DNA of 41,792 nt from Pyxidicoccus fallax (GCF_012933655.1 NZ_JABBJJ010000079.1:1-41792), one strand, 5' to 3'. Shown: positions 8,312 to 18,077, counted from the first letter of the stretch. The notes: generated from the letters alone by a model not told the origin. Program-made: numbers and translations.

Positions 8312-11020
8312 CTAGGTGGGTGCCGAGCTCCTCCCAAGTACATCGACGATGGCGGCGACGACGCGCAACGGCTCGACTGGCTTCGTCAGATGGGCCGCGT
8401 ATCCGGCCGCGGCGGACCTGTCCCGGTCTTCGGGCCGCGCGAACGCCGTCAGGGCCACGGCAGGCAACGCGCGAGCGCCAGACCATGGCAGTTGTCGGAC
8501 GCGCTGCAGGAGCTCGTACCCATCCACTCCGGGCAGCCCGATATCCGAGAGCAGCAGGTCCGGCGAGCATGCCGCGATGGACTCGAGCGCCGCGGTGGCA
8601 TCGGCGGCGACACTCGTCTTCGCGCCTGCCTCTTCCAGGATGCGCGACAGGAACTCCCTCACATCCGGCTCATCGTCCACGATGAGGACCTTGCGCCCGG
8701 CGAGCGCGTTGTCCTGCACTGTCGCATCGGAGGTTGCTCTGACGGCCGGAGCCTCGAGGAGTGGCAAGCGGACGGTGAAGGTGGCGCCCTGCCCTTCGCC
8801 AGCACTGAAGGCCTCGATGGAGCCGTCGTGGGCCTCCACCAGGTGCCGTACAATCGAGAGACCGAGCCCCAGTCCCCCATACCGTCGCGTCGTCGAGCCA
8901 TCCGCCTGCCGGAAACGCTCGAATATCTGGTCCATGAACTCCGGCTTGATTCCCGCCCCCGTGTCGGCGACCCGCACCTCGACCGCCCCCGAGGAGCCGC
9001 GAACGGCAACCCGGATTTCTCCGCCCGGCGGAGTGAACTTGATGGCATTGGACAACAGGTTCCAGACAACCTGCTGCAAGCGGCTGGGGTCTCCCAGGAC
9101 GAGGCCGGGTGGCTCATCGAGCTCGACCTTCAGACGGAGGCTGGCGGCGTCCGCGGCGGGGCGAAGCGTGTCGACCGCGGCCAATACGAACGACGCGGGG
9201 GAGACGAGCTGCTTCTGGAGCCGGAGCTTCCCCGTCACGATCCGGCTCATGTCCAGCAGGTCATCCACGAGCCGGGCCTGGGTGTGCGTGCTGCGCTCGA
9301 TGATGTCCAGCCCGCGGTGCAGGTCCGCGTGTGCTGGAAGCAGCTTGCGCCGCAAGATGTGGACCCACCCGACAATGGCGGTCAGGGGCGTTCTCAGCTC
9401 GTGGGAGAGCGTCGCGAGGAACTGGTCCTTGAGCGCATTGGCGCGTTCAGCTTCCCTGCGGGCCGCCCGCTCGCCCTCCAGCAGCGCGTGACGCTCCTGG
9501 GCGGCCTGTCTGGATTCGGCGTACAGCCGCGCATTGTCGATGGCCACCGCGGCCTGGGCCGCGATGCCCGAAGCAATCCGCTCACTCCGCTCGGTGAAGA
9601 CCCCTGGCTCCGGGTGCCCGAAGAACAGGCCGCCGAGCGTGACGCCAGAGCGGCTGATGACGGGCACCGCGAGATAGCTGCGCACCGGGAGGTGATCTTT
9701 CGGCATCCCACGGTGTGGCGGCAGGTGCCCATACCGCCTGTCTTTCGTCACGTCCTCGAGCCGGATGACCTGGCTGCCGGTGAACGTGGGCTCGAAGAGC
9801 GGCGTCGAGCGAGGATGGCTCTCGGGGTTCATCACCATACCGGGAGTGCCGCTCAGTGTGGACAACAGGTAGGTGTCCCCATTGGGATGGCGTACCTGTT
9901 GGAAGAAGGCCCCGAAGCGCGCACCGGTTGCCTCCGTCGCGGCATCGGTCACCCGCTGCAGCAATCCATCCAGGTCCAGCTCAGCGGCCAGCGCGGTACC
10001 GGTCCTGTTGAGCAACTCGAGGAGGCGGGCTTCCTCGCGGACCGCGGCGTCCGCGCGAATCCGCTCCAGGGATTCCCAGCACTGCTCGACGATGGACTGA
10101 ACGAGGTCGACCTCGGCGGGCGTCCAATGCCGGGGCTGCGACGAGTGAACCGCCATCGCGGCGACAAACCTGCCATTCTTCAGCAGTGGCACGCAGATGA
10201 CCGACTGAATCTCGGTGAGCCGGTATGCCCCCAGGTCCGTGCCGACGGTCTGGGGGTCCTTGTCGACGTCATGATTGACGTAGGGTCTGCCCGCCAGCAT
10301 CAAGGCATGCACGTGGGCGCCGAAGTCGGTGAAGCGGTACCGGCCCACGATGCTCCGCACTCCCACGGTGTAGTCACCGATGAGGTCGAACGTGTCCTGG
10401 TCCTCGAGCACGTGTGCATAGGCGCATCGGTTCACCTGGAGGTGTTCTCCCAGCATGCGTGCCGTCGTCTGCATCGCCTCCTGCGGATTGGCCACCGAGC
10501 GCATCGCCTGTGACACTTCGTCCAGCAGCTTGAGCCGGCGCTCACTCAGCACACGGTTCGTGGTCTCCGCGAAGGTGACCAGCACGCCAGCGACCGCTCC
10601 GTCGTCATCCCGCACGGGGCTGTACGAGAAATTGAAGTAACAGTCTTCCGGGTACCCATACCGCCCGATGGTCAGCTTGAAGTCATCGAACCCGATGGCC
10701 TTGCCCTGGAGCACTTCCAGCCACATGGGACCGATGGTGGGCCAGATCTCCTTCCACACGTCGGGCGTGGAAGCTCCGAGCGCGGCCGGATGCTTGTCGC
10801 CCAGGATGGGGCGATACGCATCGTTGTAGAACTGGATGAGATGCGGGCCCCACGCAACGAACATGGGCAGCCGGCACTCCAGGATGGTGGCGACAAGAGT
10901 CTTCAGGCTCTGCGGCCAGCTTTCGGGAGCGCCAACGGGTGTGGCTTCCCACTGGAAGTCACGGACGCGCTCACGCATTTCACCCGGGGTGGTTACACGG
11001 TCGAGGAAGTTGGAATACAC
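8312..11020 (-). CDS. Hybrid sensor histidine kinase/response regulator (PAS-GAF-GAF-HisKA-HATPase-REC)
   Basis: The protein has 902 residues and no membrane segment, so it is cytosolic. In order: PAS domain about 20-160 (GPHLIQFYNDAYRPILGDKH), GAF about 170-320, second GAF about 335-500, a short coiled coil, HisKA with phospho-accepting His540 in LATLSHELRTP, HATPase with Asn658 in the N box, DTGAG at 686-690 and GLGLGLS, and a C-terminal receiver with acidic pair Asp782/Asp783, phospho-acceptor Asp826 in LLLSDIGLPG, Thr858 and Lys880. All key residues are present, so an active phosphorelay is expected. Signal and output partner are unknown, since no separate regulator or phosphotransfer gene adjoins it. 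Confidence 0.93.
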   Translation of the reverse strand: MYSNFLDRVTTPGEMRERVRDFQWEATPVGAPESWPQSLKTLVATILECRLPMFVAWGPHLIQFYNDAYRPILGDKHPAALGASTPDVWKEIWPTIGPMWLEVLQGKAIGFDDFKLTIGRYGYPEDCYFNFSYSPVRDDDGAVAGVLVTFAETTNRVLSERRLKLLDEVSQAMRSVANPQEAMQTTARMLGEHLQVNRCAYAHVLEDQDTFDLIGDYTVGVRSIVGRYRFTDFGAHVHALMLAGRPYVNHDVDKDPQTVGTDLGAYRLTEIQSVICVPLLKNGRFVAAMAVHSSQPRHWTPAEVDLVQSIVEQCWESLERIRADAAVREEARLLELLNRTGTALAAELDLDGLLQRVTDAATEATGARFGAFFQQVRHPNGDTYLLSTLSGTPGMVMNPESHPRSTPLFEPTFTGSQVIRLEDVTKDRRYGHLPPHRGMPKDHLPVRSYLAVPVISRSGVTLGGLFFGHPEPGVFTERSERIASGIAAQAAVAIDNARLYAESRQAAQERHALLEGERAARREAERANALKDQFLATLSHELRTPLTAIVGWVHILRRKLLPAHADLHRGLDIIERSTHTQARLVDDLLDMSRIVTGKLRLQKQLVSPASFVLAAVDTLRPAADAASLRLKVELDEPPGLVLGDPSRLQQVVWNLLSNAIKFTPPGGEIRVAVRGSSGAVEVRVADTGAGIKPEFMDQIFERFRQADGSTTRRYGGLGLGLSIVRHLVEAHDGSIEAFSAGEGQGATFTVRLPLLEAPAVRATSDATVQDNALAGRKVLIVDDEPDVREFLSRILEEAGAKTSVAADATAALESIAACSPDLLLSDIGLPGVDGYELLQRVRQLPWSGARALPAVALTAFARPEDRDRSAAAGYAAHLTKPVEPLRVVAAIVDVLGRSSAPT

Positions 11021-11176
11021 GGATGGCCACAGGTGGGGATCTGGCCGAGCCTACCCGCAGCCGGCCGCGCTTGCCGCATACGGCCGTGTCGCATCTGTCC
11101 TCCGTAAAACGGGGTGATGTGGACTCGCCGTACGGGGAGTAGCAGTCGCGGCTGAGCGCCCCCCCAGTGACTCGCG

Positions 11177-13102
11177 CTAGAAGAAGTCGACCGCCGGGAG
11201 GCCGTCTCCCATGGCACTCCGGCCATCTCCGCGCTCCTTCGTGTCGCCGAGCCCGAGCTGGCCATAGGTGTTGCGACCCCAGCACTTGACGTCACCATCG
11301 TCGAGGGTGACACAGGTGTGGACGCCCGTCGTGAGCGCCGTCGCGGTACGGCCCGTGCCGAGGTTCACCGGAGGCAGCGCATCGCCCATTTGACTCGGGG
11401 ACAGACCGCGGTCCTCCGCGTCGCCGAGCCCGAGCTGGCCATGGAAGTTGCGCCCCCAGCACTTGACGGTGGCGTCATCGAGGAGCGCGCACGTGTAGAA
11501 CTCACCCAGGGAGAGCGCCTTCGCGGTCCGCCCCGTGCCGAGGTTCACCCGGGGCAGCGCGGCCTCCATCTCTCCAGGACCATCGCCACGGTGCGCGGTA
11601 TCGCCGAGGCCGAGCTGGCCATACTCGTTGTAACCCCAGCACTGGATGGAGCCGTCATCGAGGAGCGCACACGTGGAATACCCACCCGCGACGATGGCCC
11701 TCGCGGTCCGCCCCGCGCCGAGCTTCACCGTGGGCAGCGCGTCGCCCATCTCTCCCGGGCCATCTCCACGGATCCTCGTATCGCCGAGCCCGAGCTGGCC
11801 GAATTCGTTGTAACCCCAGCACTTGACCGAGTCATCGTCGAGGAGGGCGCACGTGTGAGAGTACCCCGAGGTGAGCGCCTTCGCGGTCCGCCCCCTGCCG
11901 AGGTCCACTGGCGGCAACGCGTCGCCCATCTCTCCCGGGCCATCTCCACGGCTCCGCGTATCGCCGAGCCCGAGCTGGCCATGGCTGTTGTCACCCCAGC
12001 ACTTGACCGAGGCATCGTCGAGGAGGGCACACGTGTAACCACTGCCGTTGGCGGTGAGCGCCCTCGCGGTCCGTCCCGTACCGAGGTCCACCGGCGACAG
12101 TGCATCGTCCATCTCTCCAGGGCCATTTCCGCGGCGCGCCGTATCCCCGAGCCCGAGCGAGCCAGAGGAGTTTGCCCCCCAGCACTTGACCGCGCCACGC
12201 TCGAGGAGCCCACAGGAGTGATACGCCCCCAGGACGAGCGACGTCACCTTCCGCCCCGTGCCGAGGCGAACGAACGGGAGCAAGCCGCCCATCTCATCCG
12301 GGCCGTCCCCACGGCTGTCCCCATCCCCGAGCCCGAGCTGGCCATATTCGTTGAACCCCCAGCACTTGACACGTCCATCCTGGAAGGCCGCGCAGGTGTG
12401 CGTCGGCCCGGCGACGACCGCATTCGGAACATCGTCACGGACGCGCACGGCCACCGAGCCGGTCGCGGCTGCACCGTGGATGTCGGACACCTGGTACTCG
12501 AAGCGGGCAGCGCCCGCGAACCCGGGCGTCGGCGTGAACCGCACCTTGTCGCCCACGAGCTCGACCGTACCGTCCCGCGCGTTCGCGACCTGGCTCACCG
12601 CCAGCAAGTCACCCTCCACATCGCTGTCATTGGCGAGGAGCGTCGCCACCGGGATGAACAGCTCGCCATCCATCCGGGTGACGGCTGAATCGTCACCGGC
12701 AACGGGCGCGTCATTCACGGAGTGGATGGTGACGGTCACCGTCGCGGCGCGGGGGCTCGTCCCATCGCTGACCGTGTACTCGAACGTCGCCGTTCCGGAG
12801 AAGTTCGCCTCCGGGGTGAAGGTGACATTGCCACCCGCCAGCGTCACGGTGCCATGGGTCGCCTTGGCGACGGCGGTGGCCGTGAGGGAATCGCCGTCCG
12901 CGTCGGTGTCGTTGGCGAGGAGCGTGGTGGCCGGGATGACCACGGCGGTGTCCTCGTCGGTCGTCGCCACGTCACTCGCCGCGACAGGGGCATTGTTCGT
13001 CGGAGGCGGCTTCGGAGGCGGCTGCGGCGGCTTCTCCCCACCTCCACACGCGACAAAGACCCAGGAGCCAACAAGGATGGAGACAAGAAGCGGATGTTTC
13101 AC
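11177..13102 (-). CDS. RCC1-propeller lipoprotein with two cadherin-like repeats
   Basis: A 641-residue protein starting at GTG 13102, with GAGGGG about 6 nt upstream. A lipoprotein signal ends in FVAC (Cys19), then a Pro-rich linker. Residues about 36-228 are two tandem cadherin-like (VCBS/Ig-type) domains containing LLANDTDADGD, a probable calcium-binding loop. From about residue 229 there are seven RCC1 units of about 60 residues, each with VKCWG-x-N-x-x-G-x-LGLGD and a preceding TCALLDD, enough to close one seven-bladed propeller. Each blade carries two Cys that could form a disulphide outside the cytoplasm. It lies 63 bp downstream of its larger paralogue, probably in one operon. A cell-surface binding role is inferred. 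Confidence 0.88.
   Translation of the reverse strand: MKHPLLVSILVGSWVFVACGGGEKPPQPPPKPPPTNNAPVAASDVATTDEDTAVVIPATTLLANDTDADGDSLTATAVAKATHGTVTLAGGNVTFTPEANFSGTATFEYTVSDGTSPRAATVTVTIHSVNDAPVAGDDSAVTRMDGELFIPVATLLANDSDVEGDLLAVSQVANARDGTVELVGDKVRFTPTPGFAGAARFEYQVSDIHGAAATGSVAVRVRDDVPNAVVAGPTHTCAAFQDGRVKCWGFNEYGQLGLGDGDSRGDGPDEMGGLLPFVRLGTGRKVTSLVLGAYHSCGLLERGAVKCWGANSSGSLGLGDTARRGNGPGEMDDALSPVDLGTGRTARALTANGSGYTCALLDDASVKCWGDNSHGQLGLGDTRSRGDGPGEMGDALPPVDLGRGRTAKALTSGYSHTCALLDDDSVKCWGYNEFGQLGLGDTRIRGDGPGEMGDALPTVKLGAGRTARAIVAGGYSTCALLDDGSIQCWGYNEYGQLGLGDTAHRGDGPGEMEAALPRVNLGTGRTAKALSLGEFYTCALLDDATVKCWGRNFHGQLGLGDAEDRGLSPSQMGDALPPVNLGTGRTATALTTGVHTCVTLDDGDVKCWGRNTYGQLGLGDTKERGDGRSAMGDGLPAVDFF
11190..12400 (-). 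repeat. Seven RCC1-encoding repeats, about 180-bp period
   Basis: The segment encoding the blade core recurs about every 180 bp; on the plus strand it reads as CCCCAGCACTTGA at each copy. Copies are diverged but align without length change. They are coding repeats of the propeller, not an intergenic array, and offer homology for recombination with the matching array at 13190-14370. Confidence 0.8.
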
Positions 13103-13165
13103 GGGTTCCCCTCAAAGAAAGACACACCTACAGCACGAGCCCGCGTCGTCCTCGGGCTCCCCGCG

Positions 13166-15922
13166 CTACAGCTCGACGGCCGGGAGAGCGTCCCCCATCT
13201 GCCCCGGACCGGCCCCGCGTTGGGCGGTGTCACCCAGCCCGAGCTGCCCCCGTTGATTGGCGCCCCAGCACTTGATGCCGCCATCGTCGAGGGAGGCACA
13301 GGTATGGGTTCCCGCCGTGAGCGACGTCGCGATACGACCGGTACCGAGGCTGACCGGCGGCAGCGCGTCGCCCATCTCGCCCGGAGCGTCCCCGCGGTTG
13401 GCGATGTCGCCGAGCCCGAGCGAGCCCGAGCGGTTGTCACCCCAGCACTTGACGGAAGCGTCATCGAGGAGCGCACAGACGTGACTGACACCCGCGGCGA
13501 GCGCCATGGCAATCCGACCCGTACCGAGCTCCACCAGCGGGAGCGCGTCCCCCATCTCGCCCGGGTCATCTCCGCGGGCTTCCGTATCGCCGAGTCCGAG
13601 CGTGCCGGAGCGGTTGTCACCCCAGCACTTGACGGTGCCATCATCGAGGATGGCGCACACGTAATTCCCACCCGCGGCGAGTGTCTTCGCGGTTCGCCCG
13701 GTGCCGAGGTCCACCGGAGGCAACGCGTCGCCCATCTCTCCGGGGTCATCTCCACGGCTCCGCGTATCGCCGAGCCCGAGCTGGCCATATTGGTTGTCAC
13801 CCCAGCACTTGACGGAGCCATCGTCGAGGATGGCACACGTGTGCGCGCCACCCGCGGCGAGCCCCCTCGCGGTCCGCCCCGTGCCGAGGTCCACCGGGGA
13901 CAGCCAATCCCCTATATTCCCGGGACGATCTCCGCGGTTCTCGTGGTCGCCGAGCCCGAGCTGGCCCCAGGCGTTGAGCCCCCAGCACTTGAGTGTATCG
14001 TTGTCGAGGATGGCGCAGGTGTGAGCACCCCCGGCGGCGAACACCTTCGCGCTTCGCCCCGTGCCGAGGTCCACGAGGGGCATCCCGGTGCCCATCTCGC
14101 CGGGACCATCTCCGCGGTTATTCGTATCGCCGAGCCCGAGCGAGCCGAAGCGGTTGTCACCCCAGCACTTGATGTAACCCCCTCCCTGGAGCGCGCAGCC
14201 GAACTCCGAACCGAGCTCGAGCGACATCACCATGCCACTCGCGCCGAGGTTGACGAACGGGAGGAAGGCTCCCATCTCATCGGGGCCGTCCCCCATGTTG
14301 CGGAGGTGCCCGAGCCCGAGCTGGCCAAAGTTGTTCGCCCCCCAGCACTTGACACTTCTATTCGGGTAGTACGCGCAGGTGAACTGCGACCCGGTGACGA
14401 CCTGCTTCGAACCCGAGGCACGCACGATGAGGGCGACCGGCGCGGTCGCCGTGGCGCCGCGGGAATCGGACACCTGGTACTCGAAGCCGGCGGCTCCCAC
14501 GAACCCGGGCGCCGGCGTGAAGCGCACGATGTTGCCTTCGAGCTGGACCGTGCCGTTGCGCGCGTTCGCGACCTGGCTCACCGTCAGCGCATCGCCGTCC
14601 CCATGTCTGTCGTTGGCGAGGAGCGCCGCCACCGGGATGCGGAGCTCGTCGTCTTCGTCGGTGAAAGCTGAATCGACGACGGCAATGGGCGCGTCGCGCA
14701 CGGAGTTGACGGTGACAGTCACCGTCGCGGCGCGGGTGCTCGTCCCATCGCTGACCGTGTACTCGAACGTCGCCGTCCCGAAGAAGTTCGCCTCCGGGCG
14801 GAAGGTGACGGTGCCGTTGGCAAGCGCCACCGTGCCATGAGTGGCGGCGCCGACCGAGGCCACCACGAGGGGAACGCCATCCGCATCCGTGTCATTGGCG
14901 AGGAGCGTGGCGACCGGGATGGACAGCAGGGTGTCCTCATCCGTACTCGCGGTATCCGCGACGGCCACCGGCGCGTCCTGCACGGGGTTGACGGTGACAG
15001 TTACCCTCGCGGTGCCAGTGCTCGACCCATCGCTGATGGTGTACTCGAACGTCGCCGTCCCGAAGAAGTCCGCCTCCGGGATGAAGGTGACGTCGCCGCC
15101 CGCCAGCGTCACGGTGCCATGAGAGGCAGCGCCGACCTCGGTCACTACGAAGGTGTCTCCATCGGCATCCGTGTCGTTGGCGAGGAGCGTGGCCGTCGGA
15201 AGGATCCGCGCGGAATCCTCGTCCACCGCCGCGGTATCGGCGACGGCCACGGGAGCGTCCTGCACGGGGTTGACGGTGACGGTCACCCTCGCGGTGCCAG
15301 TGCCCGTCCCATCGCTGACCGTGTACTCGAACGTCGCCGTCCCGAAGAAGTCCGCCTCCGGGATGAAGGTGACGTTGCCGCCCGCCAGCGTCACGGTGCC
15401 ATGGGTCGCCGTGCCGACGGCGGCCACCACGAAGGGAGCTCCATCCGCATCCGTGTCGTTGGCGAGGAGCGTGGCGACCGGGATGTACAGCAGGGTGTCT
15501 TCATCCGTACTCGCACCATCCGCGACGGCCACGGGAGCGTCCTGCACGGGATGGACGGTGACGGTCACCGTCGCGGCGCGGGTGCTCGTCCCATCGCTGA
15601 CCGTGTACTCGAACGTCGCCGTTCCGGAGAAGTTCGCCTCCGGGGTGAAGGTGACGCTGCCACCCGCCAGCGTCACGGCGCCATGGGTCGCCGTGCCGAC
15701 GGCGGTGACCGTGAGGGAGTCGCCGTCCGCGTCGGTGTCGTTGGCGAGGAGCGTTGTGGCCGGGATGACGACGGCCGTGTCCTCGTGGGTCGCCGCCGCG
15801 TCACTCACCGCGACAGGGGCATTGTTGGCCGGAGGGGGCTGCGGCGGCTTCTCCCCACCTCCACATGCGGCGAGGCCCCAGACGAAAAGTAGGAGGGAAA
15901 CTCGGATGCAGTCGCGTTTCAT
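13166..15922 (-). CDS. RCC1-propeller lipoprotein with five cadherin-like repeats
   Basis: A 918-residue protein starting at ATG 15922, where the signal peptide begins (MKRDCIRVSLLLFVWGLAAC, lipidated Cys20). A longer frame to 15997 adds 25 residues before the signal and is rejected. The linker after the Cys (GGGEKPPQPPP) matches that of the downstream paralogue. Residues about 33-512 are five cadherin-like domains of about 95 residues, four with near-identical LLANDTDADG loops; residues about 513-918 are seven RCC1 blades (x-KCWG-x-N...LGLG). The protein is probably displayed on the surface as a calcium-stiffened stalk carrying a propeller. It is promoter-proximal in the pair; the two genes are clearly paralogous and differ mainly in stalk length. 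Confidence 0.88.
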   Translation of the reverse strand: MKRDCIRVSLLLFVWGLAACGGGEKPPQPPPANNAPVAVSDAAATHEDTAVVIPATTLLANDTDADGDSLTVTAVGTATHGAVTLAGGSVTFTPEANFSGTATFEYTVSDGTSTRAATVTVTVHPVQDAPVAVADGASTDEDTLLYIPVATLLANDTDADGAPFVVAAVGTATHGTVTLAGGNVTFIPEADFFGTATFEYTVSDGTGTGTARVTVTVNPVQDAPVAVADTAAVDEDSARILPTATLLANDTDADGDTFVVTEVGAASHGTVTLAGGDVTFIPEADFFGTATFEYTISDGSSTGTARVTVTVNPVQDAPVAVADTASTDEDTLLSIPVATLLANDTDADGVPLVVASVGAATHGTVALANGTVTFRPEANFFGTATFEYTVSDGTSTRAATVTVTVNSVRDAPIAVVDSAFTDEDDELRIPVAALLANDRHGDGDALTVSQVANARNGTVQLEGNIVRFTPAPGFVGAAGFEYQVSDSRGATATAPVALIVRASGSKQVVTGSQFTCAYYPNRSVKCWGANNFGQLGLGHLRNMGDGPDEMGAFLPFVNLGASGMVMSLELGSEFGCALQGGGYIKCWGDNRFGSLGLGDTNNRGDGPGEMGTGMPLVDLGTGRSAKVFAAGGAHTCAILDNDTLKCWGLNAWGQLGLGDHENRGDRPGNIGDWLSPVDLGTGRTARGLAAGGAHTCAILDDGSVKCWGDNQYGQLGLGDTRSRGDDPGEMGDALPPVDLGTGRTAKTLAAGGNYVCAILDDGTVKCWGDNRSGTLGLGDTEARGDDPGEMGDALPLVELGTGRIAMALAAGVSHVCALLDDASVKCWGDNRSGSLGLGDIANRGDAPGEMGDALPPVSLGTGRIATSLTAGTHTCASLDDGGIKCWGANQRGQLGLGDTAQRGAGPGQMGDALPAVEL
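13190..14370 (-). repeat. Seven RCC1-encoding repeats of the larger paralogue
   Basis: Seven copies of the about 180-bp unit encode one propeller, parallel to the array at 11190-12400. Several neighbouring units are closely similar in DNA (for example around 13430-13450 and 13610-13630, both reading GCGGTTGTCACCCCAGCACT), suggesting recent conversion among blades. Confidence 0.75.
14700..15800 (-). repeat. Cadherin-like coding repeats, about 285-bp period
   Basis: Four consecutive units share long nearly identical stretches, such as GTGTACTCGAACGTCGCCGT near 14756, 15040, 15320 and 15603, and a related unit occurs near 12775 in the paralogue. The high DNA identity between neighbours indicates recent unequal recombination. 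The number of units (five domains here, two in the paralogue) is probably variable between strains. Confidence 0.75.
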
Positions 15923-16156
15923 TAGATACCGGGAGACGAGAGCTATTCGCTTGCTGAAAATTGGATGCTGCCCACCAAACGAAGCCCGGAGGCACAAGTC
16001 GCAACGGAAGGCGCTTCATTCCGCCGGAGCCGGGGAGCGCCATGTGCGTCCGACTCGAGTGGAAGCCACCGGACCGCTGGCGAGCGACCGCCTTCCGCCT
16101 GTCGATGAGCCATGCTTCACCGAGGGTCAACACCCCTACTTCGCCCTCTTGAGAAG

Positions 16157-16600
16157 ATGAGAGCGACCTCCGCGCATCGCCTCATCGCCCGCTGGCTCGT
16201 GTCCCTGCTCATCGCGGTCGTCCCCTGCCGCGGCATGGCCACGGAGCGCGCAAGCCTCCAGGCTCACCGCGGCCCTGGTGCTCCAGAAGGTGGACGCGGG
16301 GAAGAGCCAGCTGAGCGCACCCGTGGAACAGCATGTCTCCGGGCTCGCGGCCTCCTGGGGCCGCCGCGTGAAGCTCGAGCACCTCTTGAATCACAACTCA
16401 GGCATCGAGGCCCTCGACAAGCCCAGGTGCTGTACCAGGCCACGAAGCGCTTCCCCTTGCTGCTGCGCTACCTGCGCGGCGGCGGTGAAGCATCCGCTTC
16501 AAGCTGTGGCTCTACCCAGCCTCATCTCCTCGGTCCGGAGTGGATGGCTGTCGTCCATCTGCCGGAGGGCGTTGGACTTCAACTACCTCGCGAGTAGTCT
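16157..16600 (+). pseudogene. Decayed serine hydrolase (beta-lactamase class C type)
   Basis: A signal-peptide-like start at ATG 16157 (MRATSAHRLIARWLVSLLIA) runs in one frame. The typical class C segment follows in another frame from about 16260 to 16425: LTAALVLQKVDAGKSQLSAP, then LEHLLNHNSGIEALDKP. In intact members the SxxK serine motif lies just before this segment; here it is missing, and the frame change shows a deletion. Beyond 16425 no match to the family was found, so most of the catalytic domain is gone. The remnant ends about 40 bp before the kinase gene, which probably moved in or survived next to it. Confidence 0.7.
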
Positions 16601-16637
16601 CCGCGTGCGCGGTGCGGAGCGCCTCACGGGGTACCTC

Positions 16638-18077
16638 ATGGAGTCTGCTCACCTCAATCCGGCAACCCTGCTCCCGGACACGCGCATCGGCCCGTGGCGT
16701 CTGCTGGAGCAGCGCGGCCGGGGCACCTACGGCGTCGTCTATCTCGCCGTGCCCGCAGAGCAGCACGCCGCGCAGCCGGTGGCCTTCAAGCTGGCCTTGT
16801 ACCCAGGCGATGCGCGCTTCGCGCGCGAGGCCGAGCTGCTCTCCCGCATCAGCCACCCCGCCGTCCCCCGCCTGCTGGACCAGGGCCAGTGGCAGCCTCG
16901 CGAAGGCGTGGCCTATCCCTGGCTCGTCATGGAGTGGGTGGAGGGCACGCCGCTCTATGCCTGGGCCCAGGCACAACGCCCGTCTTCACGGCAGGTGCTC
17001 CAGCTTCTGGCCCGGCTGGCCCGCGCCCTGGAGGCCACCCATACCGCCGGAGGTCTCCACCGCGATGTGAAGGGTGACAACGTCCGCGTCCGGCGGGCAG
17101 ACGGTCAGCCCTTCCTCATGGACTTCGGCTCCGGACACCACCTGGGCGCCGCCACGCTGACCTGGCACCCCTTTCCTCCCGGCACCCCGGCCTACCGCTC
17201 ACCCGAGGCGTGGCGCTTCGTCCTCCGCTGCGGCAAGCCCCCGGCAGTCCCGTATCCCCCGGGGCCCGCCGATGACCTCTTCGCCCTGGGTGTCACTGCC
17301 TATCGCCTCGTCACCGGGAAGTACCCACCCTCGACGCACCCCGAGGACGAGGATGCCTGGCGCTGGCGTCCCGAGGAGCTGGAGTCCTGGACGGCACGAG
17401 TCTGCAACAGCCGCTGCCTCTCGGAGCTGAGCGTGCTGGTGTCCCGGATGCTCTCGCCCCGCCCCGAGCAGCGCGGGAGCGCGCGGGAGCTGGCGGAAGC
17501 GCTGGAGCAGGCGGCGCTCCGCGCGGGACGTGAGGCGGATGAGCCTCTCTTCACAGGAGAAGAGCCGCGGCCCGCGGGCCTCTTTCCCCTCCCCCAGCGC
17601 GTCACGGTGCACTCCCCTCCTCGCAGGCGGAGGTGGCCCTGGTTCGCGGCCGCCGGCCTCGCAGGCGCACTGGCGCTGAGCGCCGGAGGGCTGCTGAGCG
17701 AGAGAAGCTCCGCGAAGCTCGCGACGTCCCACTTCGCGGAGCAGGACGAGACGGAGGATGGCGGCACCGTAGCCGTCGGGGACGCCGCACTGACGGCGCC
17801 GGCGGCTCCCGAGCGAGCCCCCTTCGTGTGGTCATCCATCGCGGTGGACCTGCCACCGAAACCTTTCCCAGGGCAGCGGCGCCCGGACGCCAATGGCCGC
17901 TGTCCTGGCAAGGTGCAGGTCGTCATCAACGGCGGTTGTTGGACGAAGCTGCCCGTGGACCTGAAGGACTGTGATGATTGGGGTGGCGTTGAATACAAGG
18001 GCGCGTGCTACTCCCCCGCCCTGACTCGGCAACGCCCCGCCACCTCGGGCTCCGCGGCCCAAGACGCAGGTCCATGA
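16638..18077 (+). CDS. Membrane-anchored Ser/Thr protein kinase
   Basis: A 479-residue protein starting at ATG 16638, where the common opening of this kinase group begins (HLNPATLLPDTRIGPWRLLE). The open frame extends to 16278 but that part is the decayed hydrolase. The kinase domain, about 20-290, has G-loop GRGTYG 27-32, Lys51, HRDVKGDN 141-148 with catalytic Asp143, DFG 162-164 and SPE at 188-190. A single membrane helix lies at about 332-353 after an Arg cluster (RRRR). The outside part, about 354-479, contains NGRCPGKVQVVINGGCW with four Cys (422, 434, 445, 457), a tail common in myxobacterial kinases. All catalytic residues are intact. A broken direct-repeat copy lies at 20620-21268. 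Confidence 0.9.
   Translation: MESAHLNPATLLPDTRIGPWRLLEQRGRGTYGVVYLAVPAEQHAAQPVAFKLALYPGDARFAREAELLSRISHPAVPRLLDQGQWQPREGVAYPWLVMEWVEGTPLYAWAQAQRPSSRQVLQLLARLARALEATHTAGGLHRDVKGDNVRVRRADGQPFLMDFGSGHHLGAATLTWHPFPPGTPAYRSPEAWRFVLRCGKPPAVPYPPGPADDLFALGVTAYRLVTGKYPPSTHPEDEDAWRWRPEELESWTARVCNSRCLSELSVLVSRMLSPRPEQRGSARELAEALEQAALRAGREADEPLFTGEEPRPAGLFPLPQRVTVHSPPRRRRWPWFAAAGLAGALALSAGGLLSERSSAKLATSHFAEQDETEDGGTVAVGDAALTAPAAPERAPFVWSSIAVDLPPKPFPGQRRPDANGRCPGKVQVVINGGCWTKLPVDLKDCDDWGGVEYKGACYSPALTRQRPATSGSAAQDAGP

Noticed and set aside
8390..10513. A 707-codon plus frame opposite the hybrid histidine kinase
   Set aside because: The minus strand carries all kinase and receiver motifs; the plus frame has none.
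11190..14370. Regularly spaced repeats that might suggest a CRISPR array
   Set aside because: The period is about 180 bp, units are coding and diverged, and they translate to RCC1 blades.
16278..16637. N-terminal extension of the kinase to 599 residues
   Set aside because: The extension contains a fragment of a beta-lactamase-like hydrolase and then Cys/Arg-rich text; the conserved kinase opening begins at 16638.
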